Shown one piece after another: positions 51,998-61,307 of a stretch of 64,000 nucleotides of DNA. The stretch is from Sphingopyxis panaciterrulae (lineage in GTDB: Bacteria > Pseudomonadota > Alphaproteobacteria > Sphingomonadales > Sphingomonadaceae), in contig NZ_JACIJH010000001.1 in the NCBI RefSeq assembly GCF_014199295.1, positions 434,001 to 498,000 on the forward strand, written 5' to 3'. A program made the translations under genes and the position numbers. Numbering within the stretch: position 1 is the stretch's first letter; each line of letters starts with the position of its first letter. The notes under the pieces are model-generated. The model was not told where the DNA came from. It searched no databases and worked only from the letters and a program-made list of their open reading frames with translations.

Positions 51998-52219
51998 CCA
52001 TAGATTCAAGGTCGGAGATGCAGCAACGACCAGGCCGATTTTCGGTGCCTGTGTCCGCACGGTCCACTTCGTTCTACCTGGTCCCGCCCGCATGCGACAG
52101 GTCCTGCCCGCATCGAGGCGCCGACCGAACAGCGCCATCGCGCGGGCCGAATTTGCGGCACCTGTAAACCATATGCGGGACGCGCGACCCGTCGTGTCGC
52201 GCGCGGCCCCTGTCTTCGA
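51998..52219. other. Intergenic segment between terminator and lipoprotein hydrolase
   Basis: No gene is visible in this 222-base stretch. It contains the hairpin at 52181-52203. The frames here are short and lack conserved pattern. It marks the boundary between the catabolic supercluster and the dicarboxylate-type locus. Confidence 0.55.
52181..52203 (-). terminator. Hairpin downstream of the lipoprotein hydrolase gene
   Basis: An 8-bp stem CGCGCGAC/GTCGCGCG with a 7-base loop lies 17 bases after the hydrolase stop. No T-run follows on the minus strand, so it may only slow the polymerase or protect the transcript end. Confidence 0.35.
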
Positions 52220-53218
52220 TCAGCGCTCCGACGGGACGGCGGCGCAATCGGCGCCGGGGACCGGCCTGTCGCTGCCGAACAGGATGGCGATCGCCGCCGG
52301 GGCCATGCCGGCATTGTCGTGGCCGACGTGCGGGACGAGGCCGCAGCCCCAGGCGAAGGGCAGTTTGTCGGCCGCCGCCAGCGCGCGGGCGCGGGCATAG
52401 AAGGCTTGGCCGCGCGCGAGGCGATAGGGACCCTGCGCCATCGCCTGGGGCTGGCGGGGCAGGCTGTGATGGTTGGGGTCGGTGTCGTCGGTGCCGAGCA
52501 GCACCGTCACCGGCAGCGCGAAGACCTTGGCCGGCTGCCACAGGCCCTGCGGCAGGCCGGCGAGGCCGAAGGGCCAGGCGACCGCCGGATCGGTCATCGC
52601 ATAGGAGCCGGCGTTGGCGGTCACCGCGCGCGCCATGTGCGGCCCGCCGCCCGCGAGGATGAAGCGGTGGACGAACTGCGCGCCGCCCGAATGGCCGTAG
52701 AGCGAATAGGTGGCGGCGGTCAGCCCTTCGCGCGCCTTGACCGCGGCGAAGATCGGCTCGACCACCGCGAACGACCATTTGTCGGCCGGGCGCGGAGTGC
52801 CGTCCTTTTCGGTGAACCAGCCATGGCTGTAGCTGCGTGCGCCGGGGAAGGCCTTTTTCGAAAATTCGGGGACGATCAGCACGATCCTGTATCGGCGCGC
52901 GAGATCGAGCCACTGGTCGACATAATTGTCGGCGTCGCGCAGCGCCCCGTGAAAGACGAACAGGACCGGCGCGTCGGCCGGGGTGTCGGGCGAGCGATAG
53001 GTCCACACTGGCATGGCGGGGCCGGCCCAGTCGCGGAAGGTGAAGCGCTGAACCCCCTCGGCGAACAGCTTTTTCTCCATCTTCGTTTCGCCATGCGGGG
53101 CGGCGCCGGCGACCGCCTGGCCGGGCGCGCACCCTGTCAGCGTCAACAGCACCGCGCCCGCCATGGCCTTCACGGGCCCAGTGGCTGCCCGCAAAGCTCG
53201 CTTGTTCGCCCGGCGCAT
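52220..53218 (-). CDS. Lipoprotein alpha/beta hydrolase, PHB-depolymerase/LpqC-like
   Basis: Alpha/beta-hydrolase-fold protein of 332 residues with a lipoprotein signal: after a basic N-terminus and hydrophobic stretch comes the lipobox LTGC with Cys30. The oxyanion region is VFHGALRDADNYVDQW and the nucleophile elbow GHSGG has Ser177. Relatives are poly(3-hydroxybutyrate) depolymerases, feruloyl esterases and LpqC-type esterases. Being anchored outside the inner membrane, it would cleave an ester in the periplasm or at the surface. The start overlaps the receptor stop (TGATG), so it is co-expressed with a TonB receptor and DctA. Confidence 0.85.
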   Translation of the reverse strand: MRRANKRALRAATGPVKAMAGAVLLTLTGCAPGQAVAGAAPHGETKMEKKLFAEGVQRFTFRDWAGPAMPVWTYRSPDTPADAPVLFVFHGALRDADNYVDQWLDLARRYRIVLIVPEFSKKAFPGARSYSHGWFTEKDGTPRPADKWSFAVVEPIFAAVKAREGLTAATYSLYGHSGGAQFVHRFILAGGGPHMARAVTANAGSYAMTDPAVAWPFGLAGLPQGLWQPAKVFALPVTVLLGTDDTDPNHHSLPRQPQAMAQGPYRLARGQAFYARARALAAADKLPFAWGCGLVPHVGHDNAGMAPAAIAILFGSDRPVPGADCAAVPSER

Positions 53219-56200
53219 CAGAATTTCACTGTCGCGCCGATATAGAAACGGCGTCCGGCGATGTCGTAAACGCCGTTCTGATTAGTCAGCCGCCCGGCAT
53301 CGGTGCCGGTCGGCAGGAAGGGGCTGATCGAATTGAACAGATTGTTCACCCCGCCATAAAGGCGGAATTCCCGGCCCCCGCTGTCGACGTCGAACGACAG
53401 GAACAGGTCATGCTCCCACACGTCGCCGATGTTCAGATAATAGGGCATTTCGGCATCGGGGTTGGTCGCGAGCAGCGCACGATATTTGTCGCGCAGCACA
53501 TTGCTGTCGTTGATCTTGCCATAATAGGTGGTCGTCCAGCGGATGCGGAAATTATCGAGCCGCCAGCTCAGCGAGCCCTGGGCGCGATATTTGAAGCTGC
53601 CGTCGCGCAGGTCGCCGCGCAGGTCGTTGGTGACCGTGCCGTCGATGCCTTCGAAACTGACCTTCTGCTTCAATATATGGGTGCCATCGTAGCGCAGGTC
53701 GAAGCGGCCGGGAATGCCGAGCGCGTCGTCGAGGCGGAAGCGATAATTGAGCGCGACGTCGATCCCCGAGGTGTCGAAGCGCGCGAGATTGGCCTGGCGC
53801 TGGACCAGCTCGACGATCTGGCCGTTGATCGGGTTGCGGGTGATGTCGGCGCAGAAGGGATTGCCCGCCTGCGGCACGTCGGTGTCATAGCATTGAAGCT
53901 GGATGTCGCGGTTGGTGTAGGCGTCGATCGCGTCGCGGATCTTGATGCTGTAATAATCGACCGCGAGGCTGAGCCCGCGCGCGAAGCGCGGCGCGAAGAC
54001 GGCGCCGAGGGTCAGCGTGTCGGCGGTTTCCTCCTTGAGGTCGAGGTTGCCGCCGTTGGGGCTGAAGATGTTAGAGCCGGCCTGCTCATATTCCTGATCG
54101 AGACCTTCGGACGCCTGCCGCGCGAACAGCGCCTGAATGCCGGGGTCGAGGCGGCAATTGGCGGCGATGCGGCCCTCGGTGGTCGGGGTCACGCCGTCGC
54201 ATTCGTCGTCGGCGACCTCGAAATTGCCGCGCGGCGGCGAATAGAGTTCGGCGATATCGGGCGCGCGCTGGGCGCGGGCATATTGGGCGCGGAAGCGCAG
54301 GTCGGGGATCGGCGCATATTGGATGCCGCCGCGCCAGCTGAACACGGTGCCGACGCGGTCGATGTCGTAATGGGCGACGCGCGCCGAGGCGTCGATGCTG
54401 AGTTGATAGGCGCCCGGCACGTCCCGGAGCAGCGGCACGCTGACCTCGCCATAGCCTTCGTAAGCGGAGATCGAGCCGCCGAAATTGGGGATCGCGTTGC
54501 CGGTGGTGCCGCCCATCTGCGACAGAAGGTCGCCGCTGAGCGTCTGGCTGTCCTTGCGGAAATCGACGCCGAAGGCGGCGCCGACCGGGCCGGCGGGCAA
54601 TTGGAACAGGTCGCCGGTGACGAAGGCCTGGCCGGTATATTGGCGGATCGTCAGATCCTGATGCAGGTCGGCGCGGATCCACGCCGCCGCCTCCGGCGTG
54701 ATCGATCCTTCGCCGAACAGGTCGATCGGCACGCAGCCCGCCGCGCGCGCATCGGCATCGACGCAGCGCGGGGCGCCGTCAGGACCGGTCTCGGCATCGA
54801 GCGCCTGGATCAGATGCGCGCCCCATATCTCGTTGCGGCGCCACTGGCCCTGCTTGTACTGGCCATAGCCGAAGCTCGCCTCCCAGTTCCAGCTATCGGA
54901 GATCTTGCCGCGCAGGCCTAGCCAGCTTCGGATCGTCTCGCGCTTGTTCTCGGTGATCTGGCCGCCGACCTCGTCGAAGCGGCGATCCCAGGCGATGCCG
55001 ACGCCGGTCGAGGGAACCTCGTGATCGGCGATCTCGGGCGGGACGAAGGGGTTGCACGGGCCATTCTGCAAGCAGGGAATCTTGCCATATTCCTGCTCGG
55101 TCGTGATGCCGGTAACGGGATCGGTGATGGGAAAGGTCGAATCCCAGCCGATGCCAATCGATTCGCGCGTTTCGCCCGATGTGATGCGCGAATATTGGAC
55201 CTGCGCGAAACCTTCGAGCGTGTCCGAAAATTCATAGTCGAGCTTGGCGGCGCCGAGATAGCGCTTGCGCGCGAGGATCAGCGAGCGACCGGTGCGCTGG
55301 TTGTAGCCGTCGCGGTTGGGAAGGAAATAGCCCGTATTGCCATTGTCGGTGTCGCCGATCTCGATCGGCTCGCCGGTCTGCAGGTCGGGACCCAGCGGCA
55401 CGAGCACGCCGTTGCGGTAGAAGCGGTCGCGCGACGAGCTTTTGCCCGAAAAGACGCCGCCGGGGATGAAGCTGCTGAGATCGCTGTAGATATTGGGCGG
55501 GAAGCTGTCGGTCGGCTGGCGCCCGCTGGTCAGCCCGCCGCTGTTGTTGACATAATAGGTGTCGAACAGATTCTGCCCCGTTTCGAAATCATACTCATAG
55601 CCGATCGGGCGGATCGCCCATTCGCGGTCGGTCGCGCGGATGCCCCAGTCGCGGTCGTAGGTACCGCTGACGAGCAGATAGCCGCGCCCGTCGGCGAAGC
55701 GCGCGCCGTACGTCGCGCCGAGCGTCAGTTCCTGTCCGTCACCCTCTGCGGTGACGCCGGTGCGCGCGCGCAGGGTTAGGCCGCGCTCGTCCTTCTTGGT
55801 GATGATGTTGACGACGCCGGCTATCGCGTCCGAGCCGTAGACGGACGACGTGCCGCCGGTGATGATCTCGACCCGGTCGATGAAATCGCTCGGGATCGTC
55901 GACAGGCTGACGCGGTTGCCGATCGCCGAATTGGACACGGTGCGCCGTCCGTCGATCAGCACCAGGGTGCGATTGTCGCCGAGATTGCGGAGCTGGATCG
56001 ACGACAGGCCCGAATTCTGGGTGTTGCCGGTGACGGTGGAATCGTTGAGCGTCGAGGAAAGCTGCGGCAGGTCGGCGAGCGTCTCGCTGAGTTCGCTGTT
56101 CCCCGATTCGAGCAGGTCGTCGCTGGTAATGCTGACCGTCGGCGCGGCGGTGTCATATGTTTCGCGGGCGATGCGGCTGCCGGTGACGATGATCGCGCCG

Positions 56201-56337
56201 TCCGCGGCCGGATCGGCGGCGGTCGAGTCGGCGGGCGCTTCTTCTTGCGCGAGAGCGGGTTGCGCGAGTGCGGCGGCGAGGATCAGGGTCAGGCTGCTGC
56301 TGCGGCGGGCCCAGCGGGCTTTGGTCAGTCGGTTCAT
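53218..56337 (-). CDS. Large TonB-dependent outer-membrane receptor
   Basis: Outer-membrane receptor of 1039 residues. The signal peptide ends near residue 30 (AQPALAQ), a TonB box AIIVTGSRI follows, the plug has LRNLGDNRTLVLIDGRRTV, STIPSDFIDRVEIITGG and SSVYGSDAIAGVVNII, and the chain ends GATVKF. The RTLVLIDGRR plug type is common in sphingomonads and Caulobacter and is linked to uptake of sugars, peptides or oligomers. ATG at 56337 follows GGGGAG. It lies 29 bases after dctA and overlaps the hydrolase start, so the three genes form an operon. Confidence 0.92.
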   Translation of the reverse strand: MNRLTKARWARRSSSLTLILAAALAQPALAQEEAPADSTAADPAADGAIIVTGSRIARETYDTAAPTVSITSDDLLESGNSELSETLADLPQLSSTLNDSTVTGNTQNSGLSSIQLRNLGDNRTLVLIDGRRTVSNSAIGNRVSLSTIPSDFIDRVEIITGGTSSVYGSDAIAGVVNIITKKDERGLTLRARTGVTAEGDGQELTLGATYGARFADGRGYLLVSGTYDRDWGIRATDREWAIRPIGYEYDFETGQNLFDTYYVNNSGGLTSGRQPTDSFPPNIYSDLSSFIPGGVFSGKSSSRDRFYRNGVLVPLGPDLQTGEPIEIGDTDNGNTGYFLPNRDGYNQRTGRSLILARKRYLGAAKLDYEFSDTLEGFAQVQYSRITSGETRESIGIGWDSTFPITDPVTGITTEQEYGKIPCLQNGPCNPFVPPEIADHEVPSTGVGIAWDRRFDEVGGQITENKRETIRSWLGLRGKISDSWNWEASFGYGQYKQGQWRRNEIWGAHLIQALDAETGPDGAPRCVDADARAAGCVPIDLFGEGSITPEAAAWIRADLHQDLTIRQYTGQAFVTGDLFQLPAGPVGAAFGVDFRKDSQTLSGDLLSQMGGTTGNAIPNFGGSISAYEGYGEVSVPLLRDVPGAYQLSIDASARVAHYDIDRVGTVFSWRGGIQYAPIPDLRFRAQYARAQRAPDIAELYSPPRGNFEVADDECDGVTPTTEGRIAANCRLDPGIQALFARQASEGLDQEYEQAGSNIFSPNGGNLDLKEETADTLTLGAVFAPRFARGLSLAVDYYSIKIRDAIDAYTNRDIQLQCYDTDVPQAGNPFCADITRNPINGQIVELVQRQANLARFDTSGIDVALNYRFRLDDALGIPGRFDLRYDGTHILKQKVSFEGIDGTVTNDLRGDLRDGSFKYRAQGSLSWRLDNFRIRWTTTYYGKINDSNVLRDKYRALLATNPDAEMPYYLNIGDVWEHDLFLSFDVDSGGREFRLYGGVNNLFNSISPFLPTGTDAGRLTNQNGVYDIAGRRFYIGATVKF

Positions 56338-56366
56338 GTCACTCCCCATGGTTTTTCTCTGGTCGA

Positions 56367-57725
56367 TCAGTCGGCCGGCGTGTCGGCGGCGAGCTGGCTG
56401 GTGGTTGGAAGGCTGTCGGCGAGATCGGGCTCGCGCATGCCGAGCGCGCGGTGCAGCGCGTTCTCGTCGAGCGCCTTTTCCCATTTGGCGACGACGATGG
56501 CGGCGAGGGCGTTGCCGGTGAAATTGGTCAGCGCGCGGCACTCGCTCATGAAGCGGTCGATGCCGAGGATCAGCGCGAGCCCCGCGACCGGCACCGACGG
56601 CACGACCGACAGCGTCGCGGCGAGGGTGATGAAGCCCGCGCCGGTGACCCCGGCCGCGCCCTTCGAGCTGACCATCGCGACGAGCAGCAAGGCGATCTGT
56701 TCGCCAAGGCTCAGATGGGCATTGGTCGCCTGCGCGACGAACAGCGCCGCGAGCGTCATGTAGATGTTGGTGCCGTCGAGATTGAAGCTGTAGCCGGTCG
56801 GCACGACGAGCCCGACGACCGGCTTGGCGCAGCCCGCCTTTTCCAGCTTCTCCATCAGGCTCGGCAGCGCCGCTTCCGACGAGGAGGTGCCGAGGACGAG
56901 CAGCAGTTCGGCCTTGAGATAGGCGATCAGCCGCAGGATCGAAAAGCCGGCGATGCGCGCCATCGCGCCGAGCACGACGAGCACGAAGAAGAGCGAGGTC
57001 AGATAGAAGGTCGCGATGAGCTTGCCGAGGTTGGCGAGCGATTCGACGCCATATTCGCCGATGGTGAAGGCCATCGCGCCAAAGGCGCCGACCGGCGCGA
57101 AGCGCATCAGCATCGCGACGATGTGGAAGAAGACCACCGATATCTTTTCGAGCATTCCGAGCACCGCCGCGCCGGCGGCGCCGGTGTGCGACAGCGCGAT
57201 GCCGAACAGGATCGCGACGAACAACGCCTGAAGGATCGAACCCGACGTCAGCGCCGAGACGAAGGTGGTCGGGATGATCTCGATCAGGAAGGCGGTCAGC
57301 GTCGCCTCGTGCGCTTTCTCCTGATATTGGGCGACCGCGCCGGCATCGAGCGTCGCTGGGTCGATGTTCATTCCGGCGCCGGGCTGGAAGACATTGGCGA
57401 TGATCAGCCCGACGATCAGCGCGAGGGTCGAGAAGAAGAGGAAATAGGCGAAGGTCTTGAGCGTCAGCCGCCCGAGCGCCTTGCTCTCGCCGACCGAGGC
57501 GATGCCGGTCGAGACGGTGAGGAAGATCACCGGCGCGATGATCATCTTGACCAGCTTGATGAAGCCGTCGCCGACGGGCTTCAACTGCACTGCGCTGTCG
57601 GGCCAATAATGGCCGAGCAGGACGCCGGCGGCGATCGCGGCGAGCACCTGGACATACAGGTGCATCCACCACGGGCGCGGGGTGCGCGGCGCCGGCTGCT
57701 GCGTCGGATCGATGATGGCGGCCAC
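56367..57725 (-). CDS. dctA: C4-dicarboxylate/cation symporter (SDF family)
   Basis: Inner-membrane carrier of 452 residues of the sodium:dicarboxylate symporter family. Conserved signatures are [34 protein letters not shown] (serine-rich re-entrant loop) and [21 protein letters not shown] (substrate and cation site). DctA members import succinate, fumarate and malate with protons or sodium. The GTG start at 57725 follows GGGAGAGG. It is divergent from dctB and dctD, whose products normally control it, and heads an operon with a TonB receptor and a surface hydrolase. An amino-acid substrate (GltP-like) remains possible. Confidence 0.9.
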   Translation of the reverse strand: MAAIIDPTQQPAPRTPRPWWMHLYVQVLAAIAAGVLLGHYWPDSAVQLKPVGDGFIKLVKMIIAPVIFLTVSTGIASVGESKALGRLTLKTFAYFLFFSTLALIVGLIIANVFQPGAGMNIDPATLDAGAVAQYQEKAHEATLTAFLIEIIPTTFVSALTSGSILQALFVAILFGIALSHTGAAGAAVLGMLEKISVVFFHIVAMLMRFAPVGAFGAMAFTIGEYGVESLANLGKLIATFYLTSLFFVLVVLGAMARIAGFSILRLIAYLKAELLLVLGTSSSEAALPSLMEKLEKAGCAKPVVGLVVPTGYSFNLDGTNIYMTLAALFVAQATNAHLSLGEQIALLLVAMVSSKGAAGVTGAGFITLAATLSVVPSVPVAGLALILGIDRFMSECRALTNFTGNALAAIVVAKWEKALDENALHRALGMREPDLADSLPTTSQLAADTPAD

Positions 57726-57897
57726 CCGCGCCTCTCCCTTCCTGCCTGGCGCCCTCGGCGCGTTCGCCGCCTGGTCCGGCGGTCTTGGGCGCGAAGATTA
57801 CGGAGGGGCGGAATCACGGTCAAATAGAGGGCGGCTTTCCCTTCCTCCTTGATTTCATGATGTTTTTATAAACGACGAGAATTCTGGCGTCGCAATT

Positions 57898-57915
57898 TGT
57901 GCGATTTTCCGCATA
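57898..57915 (+). promoter_or_regulatory. DctD-type inverted repeat, copy 1
   Basis: TGTGCGATTTTCCGCATA is an imperfect copy of the site at 57930-57947. The centres are 32 bases apart, close to three helical turns, as for a pair of activator dimers. It lies 173 bases upstream of the dctA start. Confidence 0.6.
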
Positions 57916-57929
57916 GCTATGCAACGATT

Positions 57930-57947
57930 TGTGCGGTATTCCGCACA
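57930..57947 (+). promoter_or_regulatory. DctD-type inverted repeat, copy 2, touching the dctB start
   Basis: TGTGCGGTATTCCGCACA has perfect 7-bp arms around four bases. It ends two bases before the dctB ATG at 57950, where a ribosome site would be expected. A bound DctD dimer would cover the dctB start region, which suggests negative autoregulation of dctBD. Confidence 0.65.
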
Positions 57948-57949
57948 GC

Positions 57950-59758
57950 ATGGCGTTCGATGATTCGGCGGAGGCGGCGCGCCCCTGGCTCGACCGGCGG
58001 CGGCTGCTCCTCGCGGGGCTGGCCGGCGCGCTGGTGCTGGTCGTCGCCGCTTTCGGCCTTGGCCGCTGGGCGATCGGGCACGCGCGCGCCGGGGCCGACG
58101 CCGAGGCGCGCCAGAACGCCCGCGCGCACGCGACCCTGCTCGAAAGCGAGTTGCAGAAATTTCGCCTGCTACCGCGCGTGCTCACCGAATTCCCCGACGT
58201 GCGCGCCGCGCTCGCCGACCGCAGCGCGGCGGCATCGCGGCGGCTCGACGTCGAGCTGGAGCAGCTTGCCGAGCGCACCGACGCGGCGGTCATCTATGTC
58301 CTCGACCGCGACGGCACGACGATCGCGGCGAGCAACTGGCGCGAGCCGACGAGCTTCGTCGGCCAGAACTACCGCTTTCGCCCCTATTATCGCGGCGCGA
58401 TGGAGCGCGGCGCGGCCGAACTGTTCGCGCTCGGCACGGTGAGCGGGCGCCCCGGCCTCTATCTCGCGCGAAAGGTGGCGCCCGCGGGCCGCGCGCTCGG
58501 GGTGATCGTGGTCAAGATCGAGTTCGACCGGCTCGAGGCGAAATGGGCCGATTCGCGCGGCACCAGCTTCGTCACCGACGGCAGCGGCATCATCATCATG
58601 GCGAGCGACCCCGCGTGGCGGTTCCGTGCCTTCGCGCCGCTGTCGGCCGCCGCCCGCGACGCGCTGCGCGCCTCGCGTCGCTATGGCGAGCGGCCGCTCG
58701 CCCCGCTGCCGCTCGCGCGCGACGGCGGCGACCTGACCGTGCGCGGCGGCGGGGGCGAGACGCGCTATCGCGAAGCGGCGGTGCGCGTGTCGCTGCCCGG
58801 CACGCTGCTGCATCAGGTCCAGCCGCTCGCGCCGCATCGCGCCGCCGCCGCCGCGACCGCGCGCGTTGTCTTCCTGATCCTGCTGATCCTCGTCGGCGCG
58901 GCGATCGCGGCGCTGCTCCGCCTTGTCGAGCGACAGGCGATGCGGCAGGCGGCGCATCAGGCGCTCGAGCGCGAGGTCGCGGCGCGGACGCAGGACCTGC
59001 GCACCGCCAACGCGGAGCTGAAGGCCGCGTCGGAGTTGCAGGCCGAGACCGACCGCCGCTATCGCGCCTCGCGTGAGGAACTGGCGCAGGCGAGCCGGCT
59101 CGGGTCGATCGGGCAGATCACGGCGGGCGTCGCGCACGAGATCAACCAGCCGCTCGCCGCGATCCGCAGCTTTGCCGAAAACGGCCTCGCCTATCTGAAG
59201 CGCGGCGACGGGGCGAAGGCCGAGGCCAATCTGGGCACGATCATCGACCTGACCGCGCGCGTCGGCGCGATCACCGGCGAGCTGCGCAACTTCGCGCGCC
59301 GCGCGCCGACCCCGATCGGCCCGGTCGCGGTCGAGGATGCGATCGACGGCACGATGCTGCTGATCGGCGACCGGCTGCGCAGCCAGGGCATCGCGGTCGA
59401 GGTCGCGGTCGACGCGTCAGGCGCTACCGTCCACGCCGGGCGGGTGCGGCTCGAACAGGTGCTGATCAACCTGCTGCAGAATGCCGCCGAGGCCATGCAC
59501 GGCCGCGCCGATGCGCGCATCGCGCTGCGTGTCCACGGCGATGCGCCGCTATGTATCGACGTTTGCGACAATGGCCCCGGCGTACCCGAGGCGCTGAAGC
59601 CGCAGCTCTTCACCCCCTTCGCCACCGGGCGCGCCGACGGACTCGGCCTGGGCCTTGCGATCGCGAGCCAGATCATGGCCGATTTCGGCGGCCGCCTGCT
59701 CCTCATCCCCTCGCCGCTCGGCGGCGCGGGCTTCCGCCTCGAACTGCAGCGCGCATGA
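57950..59758 (+). CDS. dctB: DctB-type sensor histidine kinase
   Basis: Membrane sensor kinase of 602 residues. TM1 is at about 18-40, a periplasmic Cache-like sensor domain at about 41-300, TM2 at about 301-323, then a coiled-coil linker (EREVAARTQDLRTANAELKAA) and the kinase core. The phosphorylated histidine is His396 in AGVAHEINQPLAAI, and DNGPG plus GLGLGLAIA mark the ATP site. It would sense periplasmic dicarboxylate and phosphorylate the DctD partner. ATG at 57950 lacks a Shine-Dalgarno sequence; a TTG at 57929 is an alternative. The stop overlaps the dctD start (ATGA). Confidence 0.88.
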   Translation: MAFDDSAEAARPWLDRRRLLLAGLAGALVLVVAAFGLGRWAIGHARAGADAEARQNARAHATLLESELQKFRLLPRVLTEFPDVRAALADRSAAASRRLDVELEQLAERTDAAVIYVLDRDGTTIAASNWREPTSFVGQNYRFRPYYRGAMERGAAELFALGTVSGRPGLYLARKVAPAGRALGVIVVKIEFDRLEAKWADSRGTSFVTDGSGIIIMASDPAWRFRAFAPLSAAARDALRASRRYGERPLAPLPLARDGGDLTVRGGGGETRYREAAVRVSLPGTLLHQVQPLAPHRAAAAATARVVFLILLILVGAAIAALLRLVERQAMRQAAHQALEREVAARTQDLRTANAELKAASELQAETDRRYRASREELAQASRLGSIGQITAGVAHEINQPLAAIRSFAENGLAYLKRGDGAKAEANLGTIIDLTARVGAITGELRNFARRAPTPIGPVAVEDAIDGTMLLIGDRLRSQGIAVEVAVDASGATVHAGRVRLEQVLINLLQNAAEAMHGRADARIALRVHGDAPLCIDVCDNGPGVPEALKPQLFTPFATGRADGLGLGLAIASQIMADFGGRLLLIPSPLGGAGFRLELQRA

Positions 59759-61092
59759 GCTTCTTCACGGGACAGCAGACGATCTTCTTCGTCGACGACG
59801 ACGCGCCGCTGCGCGAGGCGAACCTCCAGACGCTCGACCTCGCCGGGCTGGCGGTCGAGGCCTTCGCCGACGCCGCCAGCGTGCTGCCGCGGATCAGCCG
59901 CGACTTCGCCGGCATCGTCGTCACCGACATCCGCATGCCCGGCATGGACGGGCTGGAGTTGCGCGCAGCGATCCATGCCATTGATCCCGAGATTCCGGTG
60001 ATCCTGATCACCGGCCACGCCGACGTCGCGATGGCGGTGCGGGCGCTGACCGGCGGGGCCTTCGACTTCCTGACCAAGCCCTTTGCCGCCGACCATCTGG
60101 TCAGCAGCTCGCGGCGCGCGCTCGCGCACCGGGCGCTGATCCTCGACAATCGCCGTCTCGTTGCCGCGGCCCAGGAGATCGACAGCCCGCTGATCGGCGA
60201 AAGCCCGGCGATGGTGCGGCTGCGCGAGACGATCGCCCAGCTTGCGCAGGCCGATATCGACGTGCTGATCGAGGGCGAGACCGGGACCGGCAAGGAACTG
60301 GTCGCGCATATGCTTCACCGCCAGAGCCGGCGCAGCGGCGGCGCGCTGGTCGCGGTCAATTGCGCGGCGTTGCCGCACGAGGTGGCGGAAGGCGAGTTGT
60401 TCGGCAGCGACCTGGTCGACCGCGCGAGCGGCCGGCTCGGCCGGCCGGGACGCATCCGCAGCGCACATCGCGGCACGCTGTTCCTCGACGAGATCGACAC
60501 GATGCACGCGGCGGTGCAGGCGAAGCTGCTGCGCGTGATCGAGGAGCGCGAGGTGCAGCCGATCGGCGCCGCGGCGCCCGAGCCGGTGGACCTGCGCGTC
60601 GTCGCGGCGACCAAGACCGACCTTCGCGACGCGGTCGCGCGCGGCGATTTCCGTGAGGACCTCTATTACCGGCTTCATGTCGTGAAGCTGCGTATCCCGC
60701 CGCTGCGCGAACGGCGCGCCGACATTCCGCAGACCTTCGCCTATTTCCTCGACGAGGCGGCGGCCAAGATGGGGCACGCGGGTTTCGCGATCGACGACGG
60801 GGTGAGGCGGCATCTGGTCGAGCACGACTGGCCGGGCAATGTCCGCGAACTGAGGAATTTCGCCTACAGCGTCGTGCTCGACCTGCCCGCCGACCCCGGT
60901 CTCGCGGCGATGCCCGGCGACATGGGTCTCGCCGAGCGGCTCCAGCGGTTCGAGGCGACGATCATCCGCGACACGCTGCGCCAGACGCGCGGCAGCATCG
61001 CCGAGGCGATGGCACGGCTGGAGGTGCCGCGCAAGACGCTCTACGACAAGATGCAGCGGCTCGGGATCGACCCCAAGGCCTATCGCGGATAG
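59755..61092 (+). CDS. dctD: DctD/NtrC-type response regulator lacking the GAFTGA motif
   Basis: Response regulator of 445 residues. The receiver domain (about 8-125) has the acidic pocket FVDDDAP and phospho-acceptor Asp58; the AAA+ domain (about 140-370) has Walker A GETGTGK (174-180) and Walker B TLFLDEI (241-247). The C-terminal Fis-type helix-turn-helix is IAEAMARLEVPRKTLYDKM. Between ELFG (214-217) and Walker B, where sigma54 activators carry GAFTGA, the sequence is SDLVDRASGRLGRPGR, so contact with sigma54 is probably lost. It should bind the two repeats upstream of dctB and may act as a sigma70-type regulator. Confidence 0.88.
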   Translation: MSFFTGQQTIFFVDDDAPLREANLQTLDLAGLAVEAFADAASVLPRISRDFAGIVVTDIRMPGMDGLELRAAIHAIDPEIPVILITGHADVAMAVRALTGGAFDFLTKPFAADHLVSSSRRALAHRALILDNRRLVAAAQEIDSPLIGESPAMVRLRETIAQLAQADIDVLIEGETGTGKELVAHMLHRQSRRSGGALVAVNCAALPHEVAEGELFGSDLVDRASGRLGRPGRIRSAHRGTLFLDEIDTMHAAVQAKLLRVIEEREVQPIGAAAPEPVDLRVVAATKTDLRDAVARGDFREDLYYRLHVVKLRIPPLRERRADIPQTFAYFLDEAAAKMGHAGFAIDDGVRRHLVEHDWPGNVRELRNFAYSVVLDLPADPGLAAMPGDMGLAERLQRFEATIIRDTLRQTRGSIAEAMARLEVPRKTLYDKMQRLGIDPKAYRG

Positions 61093-61096
61093 CGGG

Positions 61097-61273
61097 TCAG
61101 GCCGAGGTCGGGGCGCCGCCCTCGGTGCGGCGCATCCGGCGTGCCATGCGCTCGTGGCGAACGGCGGCCTCGCGCAGGCGGCGGGCGAGGAAGGGATCGT
61201 CGGTCAGCTCGGCCTTGCGCCGAGCGACGCGAGCCATTTGATCGTGATAGATTGCGTCGCGAATCTGGTCCAT
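61097..61273 (-). CDS. Small hypothetical protein
   Basis: A 58-residue protein rich in Arg, Ala and Glu: MDQIRDAIYHDQMARVARRK, then two predicted helices with regularly spaced arginines. I do not recognise the family. The ATG at 61273 lacks a clear ribosome site, and a TTG lies three codons upstream. It is convergent with dctD, with four bases between stops, and has codon use like its neighbours. It could be a small DNA- or RNA-binding protein or a chance frame. Confidence 0.5.
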   Translation of the reverse strand: MDQIRDAIYHDQMARVARRKAELTDDPFLARRLREAAVRHERMARRMRRTEGGAPTSA

Positions 61274-61307
61274 CGCACGCAATCTATATGGTTAAGGTAA
61301 GCGAAAG

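Noticed and set aside
56338-57672. Upstream extension of the TonB receptor frame to 1484 residues
   Set aside because: The extra part is an out-of-frame reading of dctA; a signal peptide with its own ribosome site begins at 56337.
57726-57897. Sigma54 -24/-12 promoter for dctA
   Set aside because: I looked for GG-N10-GC on the dctA strand and found only near-misses with wrong spacing.
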